Shown here piece after piece: positions 42,043 to 50,867 of a stretch of 64,000 nucleotides of DNA. The DNA comes from Pseudomonas sp. FP2335 (lineage in GTDB: Bacteria > Pseudomonadota > Gammaproteobacteria > Pseudomonadales > Pseudomonadaceae), in contig NZ_CP117437.1 in NCBI RefSeq assembly GCF_030687535.1, positions 5,949,501-6,013,500 on the forward strand, given 5' to 3'. Position 1 is the first letter of the stretch. Every line of letters starts with the position of its first letter. A program made the translations under genes and the position numbers. The notes beneath the pieces were generated by a model, which saw only the letters and a list, made by a program, of their open reading frames with translations, searched no databases and was not told where the DNA came from.

Positions 42043-45000
42043 ATGCAACAGAACCACAAGAAGCGCAAGGCAACCCATCGCACTCGGCTGAGCCTGGGGA
42101 TTCAGCTCGCCGTGTTCGCGCTGGCCGCCGACGCCGCCGACATCCATCCGCTGCAAACTCGCCCGGCCAGCAGCGCGGCCCAGGTGCAACCCCAAAGTAC
42201 GTATCACGACTTCGACGTCCCCGCCCTGTCACTGGACGAAGGCCTGGTCCTGCTGGCGCGCCAAGCCGGCGTCGAGGTGTACCTGGGCAGCAATGACCTC
42301 ACCGGCACCTACGGCAACCCGGTCAAGGGCCGGCTATCCCTGGAAGCCGCACTGCAACAACTGCTCGCCAACCAGGCGCTGACCTACAGCCTGGGCAACC
42401 ACCCCGAGCGGCCGATCATCCAGGTGCAACCCGCGCCGGGCATGAGCGGCATCCAGCAAGGCGACCTGCACCCGATCTACGTGCACGGCCTGGATGGCAA
42501 GGAGTCCCGCGACGAAAAAGGCTACAACGACATCTACGATCAGGACGTGTCCTCGGTGTATTCCGGCAAGGAACAGATCGAACGCTACAAAGGCGCCGCC
42601 CCCGCCGATATGTTCAAGGGCATGCTCAACGTCTACAGCGGTGACGGCCGCAACAGCGGCGCGCTGGACCCGAACGTGCGTGGCATCCAGGGCCCCGGCC
42701 GCGTGCCGCTGACCATCGATGGCACCGAGCAGGCGCTGACGGTGTATCGCGGCTACATGGGCGCCAACAACCGCAATTACATCGACCCCAACCTGATCGG
42801 CAGCATCAAGGTGCTCAAGGGCCCGAACCTGGAGCGCAACGTCTACAGCGGCGTGGGTGGCGCGGTAGTCGCCAACACCCTGAACGTGGATGACATCCTC
42901 AAGGAAGGCCAGGCATTCGGCGGCGAGCTGAAGGTGGAAGGCAGTAACAACTCGGTGTCGCCCAAGCTGCCGCACTTGATGACCGGCCAAAGCCCGCCCG
43001 CCGACTATCAGTACATCCCGATCTCTTCCTACTACGACCCGTCGTTGTACAAGCACCCACGCACCAGCCGCGACAACAACCTGATCACCGGCGGCGACTC
43101 GGCCTATCGCCTGGCCCTCGGCACCCGCCAGGAAAAATTCGAACTGCTCGCCGCCTACGCCTACCGCGAAAAGGGCAACCACTACGCGGGCAAGAACAAA
43201 AGCGGGTTCTACGCCACTGGCGAACAGGTCAACGGCCAGTTCGACTACATCCCCAATCTGGCCAACATCTACAAGCCGGGCGATGAAGTGCCCAACACCT
43301 CCAGCAAGATGGAGTCCTGGCTGGCCAAGGCCAAGCTCAAGATCGACGACGACCAATCCCTGGAGTTCGGCTACCGCGACACCGATTCGCTGTACGGCGA
43401 AATCCTGCCGTCACGCATTTCGTTCTTCCGCCCCGGCGACCAGTTCGATGCCGAATCCAGCGGCGTGCCGCAGTGGCCCCTGAGCCATGTGCAGAGCAAA
43501 GCCTACAACCTGGAATACAACCTCAAGCCCGAGGGCAACCCGTGGGTGGATTTCTATTCGAACCTCTGGGCCACCAATACCCAAAGCGACACCTACTCAA
43601 GTGGCGGCGTGCCCAACGCCACCAGCGCCGCCGACCCGGTGTTCAGGAATACCGCCGTCGCCAATGCCCAACATGACCGGGCCGGGGTGACCGTCAGCAA
43701 CAAACTCAAGTTGATCGACAGCCTGGACCTGACCCTGGGCGCGAGCTACCAACATGAGAAGTTGGGTTCCAAAGACAACTATTACGACGCGGCGATCTTC
43801 GACACCTTGCGCATGAACCCGCGCGCGGGACGCCGTGAAGAAAAGGAATACAACTTCAATTTCGAGTGGCGACCGGTGAGTTTTGCCAAGTTCACCGCAG
43901 GCGCGCGCTATTCATCGTATTGGGCGTTTGATGACTACTTGAAAGAAACCCAAGACAAAAGCGGTGCAACCACGCAGTGGGTCAATACGGCCTATCGCGT
44001 GGATTACACCACTCGCAAAACATTGACGGATGCTGAATGGAATGCCGCCGTTGATAAGAAAGTTGCCGACCTCAACGCCGCATTTGATCTGTTTGGCATT
44101 CCGCCGGAATTCCGCATCATTGATGTAAAGCAGTTGCAGGCAGAAACGCCGCGGGTTGAAGACACCCAACTTCGGGCTGTGTGGAATGCGGATGATAAAG
44201 GTCGCCTTGCCCGTTATAACGACCCGTGCATTCTGGCGGCCAATGCGGGCCAGAATGTAGTGTCTTGCGGCGTGTCCGATACCGGCATTGGCTACCAAAA
44301 AGACGTGACGGCCAAACATCAGAAAGACAGCGCCTGGGCGCCGACACTTTCCGGTACGTTCTATACCTCCGAGAACGGTCGGGTTTACATCCGCTACAGC
44401 GAGGCCATTCGCTACCCGAGCATGTTTGAAAGTACCTTGGGCTTTTCCTCCTCTCTCAACCCATGGGGGCTTGAACCCGAACACGCCTATAACTATGAGG
44501 CCGCGTATATCCATAACCTGGCCGGGTGGGGCGGCAGTGAACGCGCCGACGTCAAACTGACCTATTACCACAACACCACCAAAAACGTGATTGAACGCAG
44601 CCCGGAACTGGTGTTCAGCAACGTTGAAAAACAGACCACATCCGGCCTTGAGTTTCAGGGGCGTTATGACAGTGGGCGGTTCTTCACTGACCTGAGCGTC
44701 GCCCATGTGTTGAAGAACCGGGTGTGCGATGAGAGGTCGGCCATCACTATTACACCCGACGGCAGTACCCCAAACTGCGTAGATGATGGCTTTGTCGGTG
44801 GTTACCTGGCGAGCATGTCGCAACCCGAATGGTCGGCCAACCTCGGGCTGGGCGGTCGATTTTTCAACCGTAAGCTGGAAGTTGGCGGGCGCGCCATTTA
44901 TTACCGCCAACACGAAAACAAGTTTAATAAAAACTACCCCAACAGCCCCATGGTCAGTTACTACATCAATACACCGATGTCGTGGGACAAGATTGTCACG

Positions 45001-45156
45001 TATGACGCCTATATCAATTACAAGTTAACCGACGACGCCTCGATCGAACTCACCGGCACCAACTTGAGCAATCTCTATTACGTCGACCCGCTGACACGCT
45101 CGGCCATGCCCGCGCCGGGGCGCACATTAAAACTCGGCTTTACCACTACGTTCTAA
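42043..45156 (+). CDS. TonB-dependent haem/hemophore receptor with N-terminal signalling (STN) domain
   Basis: This 1037-residue outer-membrane receptor has, in order: a signal peptide (SLGIQLAVFALAADA), an STN domain (residues ~55-125; FDVPALSLDEGLVLLARQAG) that signals to FecR, a plug (~155-290; NVRGIQGPGRVPLTIDGTEQ), and a 22-strand-type barrel ending LKLGFTTTF. The motif AIRYPSMFE ... NPWGLEPEHAYNYE resembles the FRAP/NPNL boxes of haem receptors. It lies directly before a hemophilin-like gene and a Slam gene, like HphR in Acinetobacter. I chose the ATG at 42043 (GAGG 12 bases upstream) over a GTG at 42025. Codon choice changes near 43,900: the second half is less GC-biased. Confidence 0.93.
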   Translation: MQQNHKKRKATHRTRLSLGIQLAVFALAADAADIHPLQTRPASSAAQVQPQSTYHDFDVPALSLDEGLVLLARQAGVEVYLGSNDLTGTYGNPVKGRLSLEAALQQLLANQALTYSLGNHPERPIIQVQPAPGMSGIQQGDLHPIYVHGLDGKESRDEKGYNDIYDQDVSSVYSGKEQIERYKGAAPADMFKGMLNVYSGDGRNSGALDPNVRGIQGPGRVPLTIDGTEQALTVYRGYMGANNRNYIDPNLIGSIKVLKGPNLERNVYSGVGGAVVANTLNVDDILKEGQAFGGELKVEGSNNSVSPKLPHLMTGQSPPADYQYIPISSYYDPSLYKHPRTSRDNNLITGGDSAYRLALGTRQEKFELLAAYAYREKGNHYAGKNKSGFYATGEQVNGQFDYIPNLANIYKPGDEVPNTSSKMESWLAKAKLKIDDDQSLEFGYRDTDSLYGEILPSRISFFRPGDQFDAESSGVPQWPLSHVQSKAYNLEYNLKPEGNPWVDFYSNLWATNTQSDTYSSGGVPNATSAADPVFRNTAVANAQHDRAGVTVSNKLKLIDSLDLTLGASYQHEKLGSKDNYYDAAIFDTLRMNPRAGRREEKEYNFNFEWRPVSFAKFTAGARYSSYWAFDDYLKETQDKSGATTQWVNTAYRVDYTTRKTLTDAEWNAAVDKKVADLNAAFDLFGIPPEFRIIDVKQLQAETPRVEDTQLRAVWNADDKGRLARYNDPCILAANAGQNVVSCGVSDTGIGYQKDVTAKHQKDSAWAPTLSGTFYTSENGRVYIRYSEAIRYPSMFESTLGFSSSLNPWGLEPEHAYNYEAAYIHNLAGWGGSERADVKLTYYHNTTKNVIERSPELVFSNVEKQTTSGLEFQGRYDSGRFFTDLSVAHVLKNRVCDERSAITITPDGSTPNCVDDGFVGGYLASMSQPEWSANLGLGGRFFNRKLEVGGRAIYYRQHENKFNKNYPNSPMVSYYINTPMSWDKIVTYDAYINYKLTDDASIELTGTNLSNLYYVDPLTRSAMPAPGRTLKLGFTTTF

Positions 45157-45244
45157 CTTATGAGGTGCACCATGGGAGGCTAAAGAAGAAATTGGCAAAT
45201 GCTCTACGTGTTGACTTAATTAAATTCACTCAATGGAACATGAA

Positions 45245-46006
45245 ATGAAAACTTTTAACTACACCGTACTGGCAGTGGCTTTTCTTGGTTTGGCTGGCGT
45301 TGCTCAAGCAGATACTTCTTCCGGTCAAAGTTATGACGGCACCATCGTTGTAGATGGCTCCAGCGGCACGGGCACTACCAATCACCCGGGTGCAGCGGGC
45401 CAACCTGCCGTGGGCGTAAAAGCCTTTTACAACGGCGCCAAAGTGACGTTTGCCGGCCTGAAAGGCATGGTCCCCACCGACACCAACGGCGTCACCACCA
45501 TTACCCCGGCAATGATGCCAGCCTCCCACTCTGCACTGGGCAATTTCGACTTCAAGCAAGTTGCCAGCCAGCAGGTGTACTACGGCGAGTGGTCGCAGAA
45601 CGGCACCCACAACGATCCGACTCGCGTCGTGTACTACTCCGGCGACACCACCGGCCGTGTGCTGCCCACCACCAGCGTGACCTACGCGGTGCAGGGCATC
45701 AACAACTACTCCGGGGCTAACCTGCTGTCCGGCGACCTGACCGCCACCTTCGGCACCGCATCGCCCACGCTCACCGGTTCGCTGACCAACGCCGCGCTGA
45801 AAGTCGGGATTTCGGCCAACATCAACACCGCCACCGCCGGTTTCAGCGGCAGCGCCATTGCCCAGAACCCGACCACCAGCGCAGTGCTGGCAGCCGGCAC
45901 CACCCAAGGCAGCTTCTTCGGTGCAGGCTCCACCGCGTCGCTGGCCGGTATCGCCAAGTTCACCAACCGCAACTACGACACCGCTTTCGGCGGCGTAGCC
46001 AAGTAA
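45245..46006 (+). CDS. Secreted hemophilin-like hemophore (Slam client, TbpB-like C-terminal barrel)
   Basis: This 253-residue protein has a cleavable signal peptide (LAVAFLGLAGVAQA, cleavage after residue 22) and no lipobox; it has no cysteine at all. It should therefore be soluble and released, unlike classic Slam lipoproteins. The C-terminal part from about residue 158 is a small beta-barrel of the transferrin-binding-protein-like family, ending GSFFGAGSTASLAGIAKF and DTAFGGVAK, the usual Slam-recognition barrel. Only three histidines remain in the mature chain (H47, H95, H122), candidates for haem ligation. It resembles HphA/hemophilin by context (receptor upstream, Slam downstream); haem binding is inferred. 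The ATG at 45245 is chosen over 45233 because it gives a clean signal peptide. Confidence 0.8.
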   Translation: MKTFNYTVLAVAFLGLAGVAQADTSSGQSYDGTIVVDGSSGTGTTNHPGAAGQPAVGVKAFYNGAKVTFAGLKGMVPTDTNGVTTITPAMMPASHSALGNFDFKQVASQQVYYGEWSQNGTHNDPTRVVYYSGDTTGRVLPTTSVTYAVQGINNYSGANLLSGDLTATFGTASPTLTGSLTNAALKVGISANINTATAGFSGSAIAQNPTTSAVLAAGTTQGSFFGAGSTASLAGIAKFTNRNYDTAFGGVAK

Positions 46007-46034
46007 CTGCGGCTTGCACTGACGTAGCACCACG

Positions 46035-46068
46035 AAGCAAGTGCCTGGTCTCCAGGCACTTGCTTTTG
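46035..46068 (+). terminator. Hairpin (attenuator/terminator) between the hemophore and Slam genes
   Basis: AAGCAAGTGCCTGG (46035-46048) pairs perfectly with CCAGGCACTTGCTT (46052-46065) around a 3-base loop, followed by TT. The strong stem and short T run suggest partial termination, allowing high hemophore and lower Slam expression from one promoter. Confidence 0.7.
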
Positions 46069-46098
46069 GCGTTTTGAAGCGATCTCGAGAGCCCGGTA

Positions 46099-47598
46099 AT
46101 GCCCCAGCCCTACTGCAAGCGATCCCTCACGTTGCATGTTTTGCCCCTTTCCCTGCTGCTGTTTACGGCCCCAACGGTGTTCGCCGCCGACCAGGACACC
46201 AACCTGCGCCTGAACCAGAGCATCGAGTACCGCGCCAACAAGCAAGAGCGCGAGTTGCTCAAGGATGAACTGCCGAGTGACGGTGCCGCGCCGTCGCTGA
46301 CTATCGACGGCCAGGTCTACAGCGTCGGCAACAACCTCGACGAGCTGGGCCGCGCGGTGTACCTGAGCGTCGAGCGCCAGCAATGGCCGCAAGCCCGCGA
46401 CTATCTCAAGCGCTACACCGCCCTGCCCGGCCACGACCCGATGCTCACCGCCTACGCCAACGGCGGCCTGGCCCGCGCCGATGGCGACCTGGAAACCGCC
46501 GAACGCTATTACCAGGACCTGCTGGCCATCCAGCCCGACTTCCTGCCCGGTCGCCTGGAGTTGGCACGGGTACAGTTCGAGAACCGCAAGGATCGCGACT
46601 CCAAAGCCGTGTTCGAACAGATCAGCAGCAGCCTCAGCCCGTCGGACGCCCAAGCCATGGGCCTGGGCAAGACCGTCGACAGTTTTATCCAGGCCCTGGA
46701 CCATCGCGAAGACTGGCAAGGCTCATTCGCCATCGGTCCGACCTGGAGCGACAACCTCAACCAGTCCTCCGAAGGCAGCGTGACCTACCGCTATGAGACC
46801 GCTGAAGAGACCTACGTGGTCAAGCAATCCCTGCCCAAGGCGGTGTCGGCCCACGGCCAGGACTATGAGGCCACGCTCAACAAACGCATCTCCATCAGCG
46901 GCCATCACGGGCTGTTCGTGCGTTCGCTGCTGTACGGCCAAGCGTACGAAAAAGAGAGCAAGTACAACGAAGCCACCGTGATCAACAACGCCGGCTACAG
47001 CTACCACGATGCGCGCAACCAGTACGCATTCGGACCGTCCTACGAGTTCAACACGATCGGCGACAACGCCATGTACAGCGCCTGGGGCCTGCGCGGCGAG
47101 TGGATTCACACGCTCTCGGCCACACGTATGTTCAAACTCGAAGGCGAGTACAAGGACATGACGTACAAACACTCGATCAACAGTAACCTCGACGGCGGTA
47201 TCAGCTCGGTCTACGCCACCCTGTGGCAAGTCTTGCCCCAGCAATGGACGCTGTTCGGCGGCGTCGACATCACCGAACGCGACGCCCGGGACCGCGTCGC
47301 GGCGTACCTGCAAAAAGGTGTGCGCCTGGGCATCGCCAAGGACTTCGATATAGGCGTGAGTGCCGTGCTGTTTGCCTCGTACCGTAAGCGTCAATACGAT
47401 GCCTACAGCGCAATCGTCGATGACACACGGGAAGAGAATGAGCAGGGCTACACCTTCATCCTACGTGCGCCAAGACTGGCGGTGTACGACGTGGTTCCCA
47501 GCCTCACCGTCAAGTACAACAAGGTGCAGAGCAACATCGACTGGATTTATTCCTACGACAAAAACAGCATTAGCCTAAAGCTGGAGAAACAGTTCTAA
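46099..47598 (+). CDS. Surface lipoprotein assembly modifier (Slam) family outer-membrane translocon
   Basis: Slam proteins (type XI secretion) move TbpB-like lipoproteins or hemophilins across the outer membrane. The 499-residue protein has a signal peptide (VLPLSLLLFTAPTVFA), an N-terminal periplasmic tetratricopeptide-like region (residues ~70-195; DLETAERYYQDLLAIQPDFL and PGRLELARVQFENRKD), and a C-terminal DUF560 barrel (from ~210; GSFAIGPTWSDNLNQSSEGS) ending in an aromatic residue (SLKLEKQF). It follows its presumed client, the hemophilin-like protein, by 92 bp with an attenuator-like hairpin between. Confidence 0.92.
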   Translation: MPQPYCKRSLTLHVLPLSLLLFTAPTVFAADQDTNLRLNQSIEYRANKQERELLKDELPSDGAAPSLTIDGQVYSVGNNLDELGRAVYLSVERQQWPQARDYLKRYTALPGHDPMLTAYANGGLARADGDLETAERYYQDLLAIQPDFLPGRLELARVQFENRKDRDSKAVFEQISSSLSPSDAQAMGLGKTVDSFIQALDHREDWQGSFAIGPTWSDNLNQSSEGSVTYRYETAEETYVVKQSLPKAVSAHGQDYEATLNKRISISGHHGLFVRSLLYGQAYEKESKYNEATVINNAGYSYHDARNQYAFGPSYEFNTIGDNAMYSAWGLRGEWIHTLSATRMFKLEGEYKDMTYKHSINSNLDGGISSVYATLWQVLPQQWTLFGGVDITERDARDRVAAYLQKGVRLGIAKDFDIGVSAVLFASYRKRQYDAYSAIVDDTREENEQGYTFILRAPRLAVYDVVPSLTVKYNKVQSNIDWIYSYDKNSISLKLEKQF

Positions 47599-47717
47599 TC
47601 CGCCGCTGTCACAGGGATTGTGCTTGTGCCGGAATATCTATTTCACGGTTGCACTTATAGCGAGCTACTGTATAAAACGCCCCTATAAACCGCGCCATCA
47701 GCAAGAGGATCCCGGCC

Positions 47718-48125
47718 GTGGAAGAAATCATCGAACAATTGCGTGAAGCCAACGAACCGGTCCCGGTTCCTCTGGAACTGCCTGACGAAGACCAACTGGT
47801 GGAAATCGAAGAACAACTGTTCATCGACATCCCGTTTGTCTTCCGTGAATTCCTGCTGACCGTCAGCGACGTGGTGTACGGCAGCCTGGAGCCGGTGACC
47901 GTCACCGACCCGCAGTCCCACACCTACCTGCCGGACGTGGCCGCCAACGCCTGGGACGCCGGTGTCGATCGCAGCATGATCCCGATCTGCCAGGACGGCG
48001 ACGACTACTACTGCGTCGAGGAAGACGGCACCGTGGTGCTGTGGTCCGGCGAAGAAGAACTGGTCACCGAAGAAACCTGGGAATCGGTCTGGCACTGGGC
48101 GCGGGACGTCTGGCTGGAAAGCTGA
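47718..48125 (+). CDS. SMI1/KNR4-family protein
   Basis: The 135-residue acidic protein fits the SMI1/KNR4 (SUKH) fold: an early EEQLFIDIPFVFREFLLTVS stretch, and a late HWARDVWLES. Members often act as immunity proteins to nuclease or deaminase toxins, but stand-alone forms also occur in Pseudomonas without a toxin, as here. No toxin gene is adjacent. Its specific role is unknown. Confidence 0.85.
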   Translation: MEEIIEQLREANEPVPVPLELPDEDQLVEIEEQLFIDIPFVFREFLLTVSDVVYGSLEPVTVTDPQSHTYLPDVAANAWDAGVDRSMIPICQDGDDYYCVEEDGTVVLWSGEEELVTEETWESVWHWARDVWLES

Positions 48126-48130
48126 TCCAG

Positions 48131-48186
48131 AGCGCGCGCGTGGCGAGGGAGCTTGCTCCCGCTGGGCTGCTTCGCAGCCCCCCCGA
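48131..48186. repeat. REP-type palindromes
   Basis: Two adjacent short hairpins (GGGAGCTTGCTCCC and GGGCTGCTTCGCAGCCC) lie between two convergent genes. They match another common P. fluorescens REP class and may serve as a bidirectional terminator. Confidence 0.8.
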
Positions 48187-48195
48187 CATTAGCCA

Positions 48196-49959
48196 CTAGT
48201 GCTCCGCCGTATCCTTATGGTTATCCAGCGTCTCCAGCAAGGCGACCTGCATCCGCGTATGCACGCGGATGAACCAACGCCAGAGCACGGCCGCCACCGC
48301 CGCCGTGACTACGGCGATCAACACCAGCAACTTGTTGGTTGGCAGAATACTGGCCGATAAGGCTGCCAATAGCAGGAAGATCACCAGCAGCGACAGGATC
48401 GGGATCAACTCCGCAATCACCCGCCGCACGCGCTGGGTATGCCGCCCGGCCATCTCCGGCTTCACGCTCATCTCCGCCAACAGCATCGACAGCGCCTTGA
48501 GCTTGCGATAAGCCGCAATCAAAAACGGCAGCGATAACAGCAACGCCCCGCCCCAGATCAACGCCTTCTGCCAGCTTGGATCACTGATCCAGCTTTGCAG
48601 ATAACCGCCAATGCGCACTGCAAAAAAGCTGCCGGCGAAGAAGATCGCCACCACCAGCGCCAGGTTCACCCCCACTTGCAGGATGATCTTGCGGATCATC
48701 GACGCCAGCATCGCGCCTTCACCCTGGGGCTGAATGCTGCGCAGCCACTCGCCGTACAGGCCGAACACCCGGCTCATGCGCTTGGGCATCACCGCCGCGA
48801 TCTTCAATGACAGTGGGTCGGCCCCCCGGATCAGGTAAGGCGTGAGCAAGGTTGTGATCGCCGAAACCGCCACCGCCACCGGGTAGAGGAAGTCGCTGGT
48901 CACCTGCAGCGTCATCCCCAACGCCGCGATAATGAAGGAAAACTCACCAATCTGTGACAACCCCATACCTACTCGCAACGAGGTTCGGCCATCATTGCCG
49001 GCGATAAATGCCCCCAGGCCGCAGGACAACATCTTGCCCAGCACCACCGCCACCGTGATCACCGCAATCGGCCAGGCGTATTGCAGGAGGATATGCGGGT
49101 CGATCATCAGGCCGATGGCGACAAAGAAGATCGCACTGAACATGTCGCGAACCGGCTCGATCAGGCGCTCGATGTCGAGCAACTGCTTCGATTCGGCCAT
49201 GATCGCGCCAATCAGGAACGCGCCCAGCACCATGCTGTATTCCAGCTTGACCACCAGCAGACAGAAACCGAAACACAGGCCCAATACGGTGATCAGCAAC
49301 ATCTCGTTGCTTTCGAACTTGGCCACGTAGGCCAGCAGGCGCGGTACCAGCAGGATGCCAATGACCAGCGCGACGATCATGAACAGCGACAGCTTGCCAA
49401 CGGTGGAGAACACCTCGCCGGAGCTGACCGTGCCACTGACGGCGATGCTCGACAGCAAGGCAATGATGCCGATGCCAAGGATGTCTTCGACGATCAGCAC
49501 GCCGAAAATCAACTGGGCAAAGCGTTGGTTCTTCATCTTCAGGTCGTTGAGCGCCTTGACGATGATGGTGGTGGAAGAGATTGCCAGGATCGCGCCGAGG
49601 AATAGCGAGTCCATGGTATTCCAGTCGAACCAGCGGCCGATCTCGTAGCCGATCCAGATCATCAGGATGATCTCCAGGAACGCCGCGATAAACGCGGTGG
49701 CCCCGACCTTGAACAGCTTGCGCAGGCTGAACTCCAGGCCCAGGCAGAACATCAGGAAGATCACCCCCAGCTCGGCGAGGGTCTTGATCGTGTCTTCGTC
49801 GTGGATCAGGCCAAACGGCGGGGTATGCGGGCCGATGATGAAGCCGGCGACGATGTAGCCCAGCACCACCGGCTGCTTGAAGCGATGAAACAGGATGGTG
49901 ACCACCCCTGCCACCAGCATGATCACGGCCAGGTCCTGGATAAAGCTGATGGCGTGCAT
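48196..49959 (-). CDS. KefB-like monovalent cation:proton antiporter (CPA2 family)
   Basis: The 587-residue inner-membrane protein has the Na+/H+-exchanger (CPA2) domain over residues ~1-385 with about 12 membrane segments; conserved stretches include GYIVAGFIIGPHTPPFG, FCLGLEFS, and LSQIGEFSFIIAALGM. After it come further membrane segments instead of the RCK/TrkA-N nucleotide-binding domain of KefB/KefC, so regulation must differ. I chose the ATG at 49959 (MHAISFIQDLAVI), with AAGGAG 12 bases upstream. It may exchange K+ or Na+ for H+; specificity cannot be read. Confidence 0.9.
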   Translation of the reverse strand: MHAISFIQDLAVIMLVAGVVTILFHRFKQPVVLGYIVAGFIIGPHTPPFGLIHDEDTIKTLAELGVIFLMFCLGLEFSLRKLFKVGATAFIAAFLEIILMIWIGYEIGRWFDWNTMDSLFLGAILAISSTTIIVKALNDLKMKNQRFAQLIFGVLIVEDILGIGIIALLSSIAVSGTVSSGEVFSTVGKLSLFMIVALVIGILLVPRLLAYVAKFESNEMLLITVLGLCFGFCLLVVKLEYSMVLGAFLIGAIMAESKQLLDIERLIEPVRDMFSAIFFVAIGLMIDPHILLQYAWPIAVITVAVVLGKMLSCGLGAFIAGNDGRTSLRVGMGLSQIGEFSFIIAALGMTLQVTSDFLYPVAVAVSAITTLLTPYLIRGADPLSLKIAAVMPKRMSRVFGLYGEWLRSIQPQGEGAMLASMIRKIILQVGVNLALVVAIFFAGSFFAVRIGGYLQSWISDPSWQKALIWGGALLLSLPFLIAAYRKLKALSMLLAEMSVKPEMAGRHTQRVRRVIAELIPILSLLVIFLLLAALSASILPTNKLLVLIAVVTAAVAAVLWRWFIRVHTRMQVALLETLDNHKDTAEH

Positions 49960-50250
49960 GGCGAGGGGCTCCTTGAGGGTACTGGTGCTTTTCCCACTTC
50001 CGCTCGCGCCGCTGAAATGTCGCAAAGCGCGGAAGGAAAAGTCTGCCGAAATCGTAAGAAATGCCCTGGGACGGGCTTTTGCAGGTTAACACCGCGACTT
50101 CCGGCAGAAAGCCGGTGCAATATATGGAAACAGATCGGCCAGCGCGTGACGGCAAGCCGCCCGCCGGCGTCCCGTTATGGATGGCGCAGTAAAGATTCCA
50201 GCACCCGCAGAGGTGCCCCCCAACAGATGCCTACAACCCGTGAGTGTGCT

Positions 50251-50727
50251 ATGGAACCCGGAAACGCCCAGCTGTCGATGACGGTGCTGATGACCCCTGA
50301 TATGGCCAACTTCTCTGGCAATGTCCACGGTGGCACCCTGCTCAAGTACCTCGACGAAGTGGCCTACGCCTGCGCGAGCCGTTATGCCGGTCGCTACGTA
50401 GTGACATTGTCCGTAGACCAAGTGATTTTTCGCGAGCCGATCCATGTCGGTGAGCTGGTGACCTTCCTCGCCTCGGTCAACTACACCGGCAACACCTCGA
50501 TGGAGGTGGGTATCAAGGTGGTGACCGAAAACATCCGCGAGCGCTCAGTGCGCCACACCAACAGCTGCTTTTTCACCATGGTGGCTGTGGACGACCAGCG
50601 CAAACCGGCCGCCGTGCCGCCGCTGCAACCGCACAACAGCGAAGACAAGCGCCGTTTCGTGCAGGCCCAGCAACGTCGGCAGATTCGCCAGGAGCTGGAA
50701 AAGCGTTATCAGGAAATCAAAGGCTGA
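50251..50727 (+). CDS. Acyl-CoA thioesterase (hotdog fold)
   Basis: This 158-residue hotdog-fold enzyme hydrolyses acyl-CoA thioesters. The opening MEPGNAQLSMTVLMTPDMAN leads into the catalytic motif NVHGGTLLKYLDEVAY. The C-terminal tail is helical and charged. I chose the ATG at 50251; an upstream in-frame ATG at 50227 adds eight atypical residues. The 291-bp gap to the divergent antiporter gene contains only the two promoter regions. The acyl-chain preference is not predictable. Confidence 0.92.
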   Translation: MEPGNAQLSMTVLMTPDMANFSGNVHGGTLLKYLDEVAYACASRYAGRYVVTLSVDQVIFREPIHVGELVTFLASVNYTGNTSMEVGIKVVTENIRERSVRHTNSCFFTMVAVDDQRKPAAVPPLQPHNSEDKRRFVQAQQRRQIRQELEKRYQEIKG

Positions 50728-50760
50728 GGCGCTGACAATCCCAGGGTGTAAACCGGGTCA

Positions 50761-50853
50761 AATGTGGGAGCGGGCTTGCTCGCGAATACGGTGGTTCAGT
50801 TGGAACATCTTTGACTGACACACCGCTTTCGCGAGCAAGCCCGCTCCCACATT
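50761..50853. repeat. REPIN-like inverted repeat
   Basis: Perfect 26-bp arms (50761-50786 and 50828-50853) carry the GTGGGAGCGGGCTTGCTCGC core. The spacer includes ACATCTTTGACTGACAC, shared with the element at 32690-32779, which shows that the whole unit, not just the palindrome, is mobile. It lies between the thioesterase gene and the 3' end of pdxY. Confidence 0.92.
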
Positions 50854-50867
50854 TTTGCTGTGCGGTG

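Noticed and set aside
47718..48125. Immunity gene of a polymorphic toxin system
   Set aside because: The SMI1/KNR4 fold suits immunity proteins, but no toxin, Rhs, VgrG or contact-dependent inhibition gene is adjacent.
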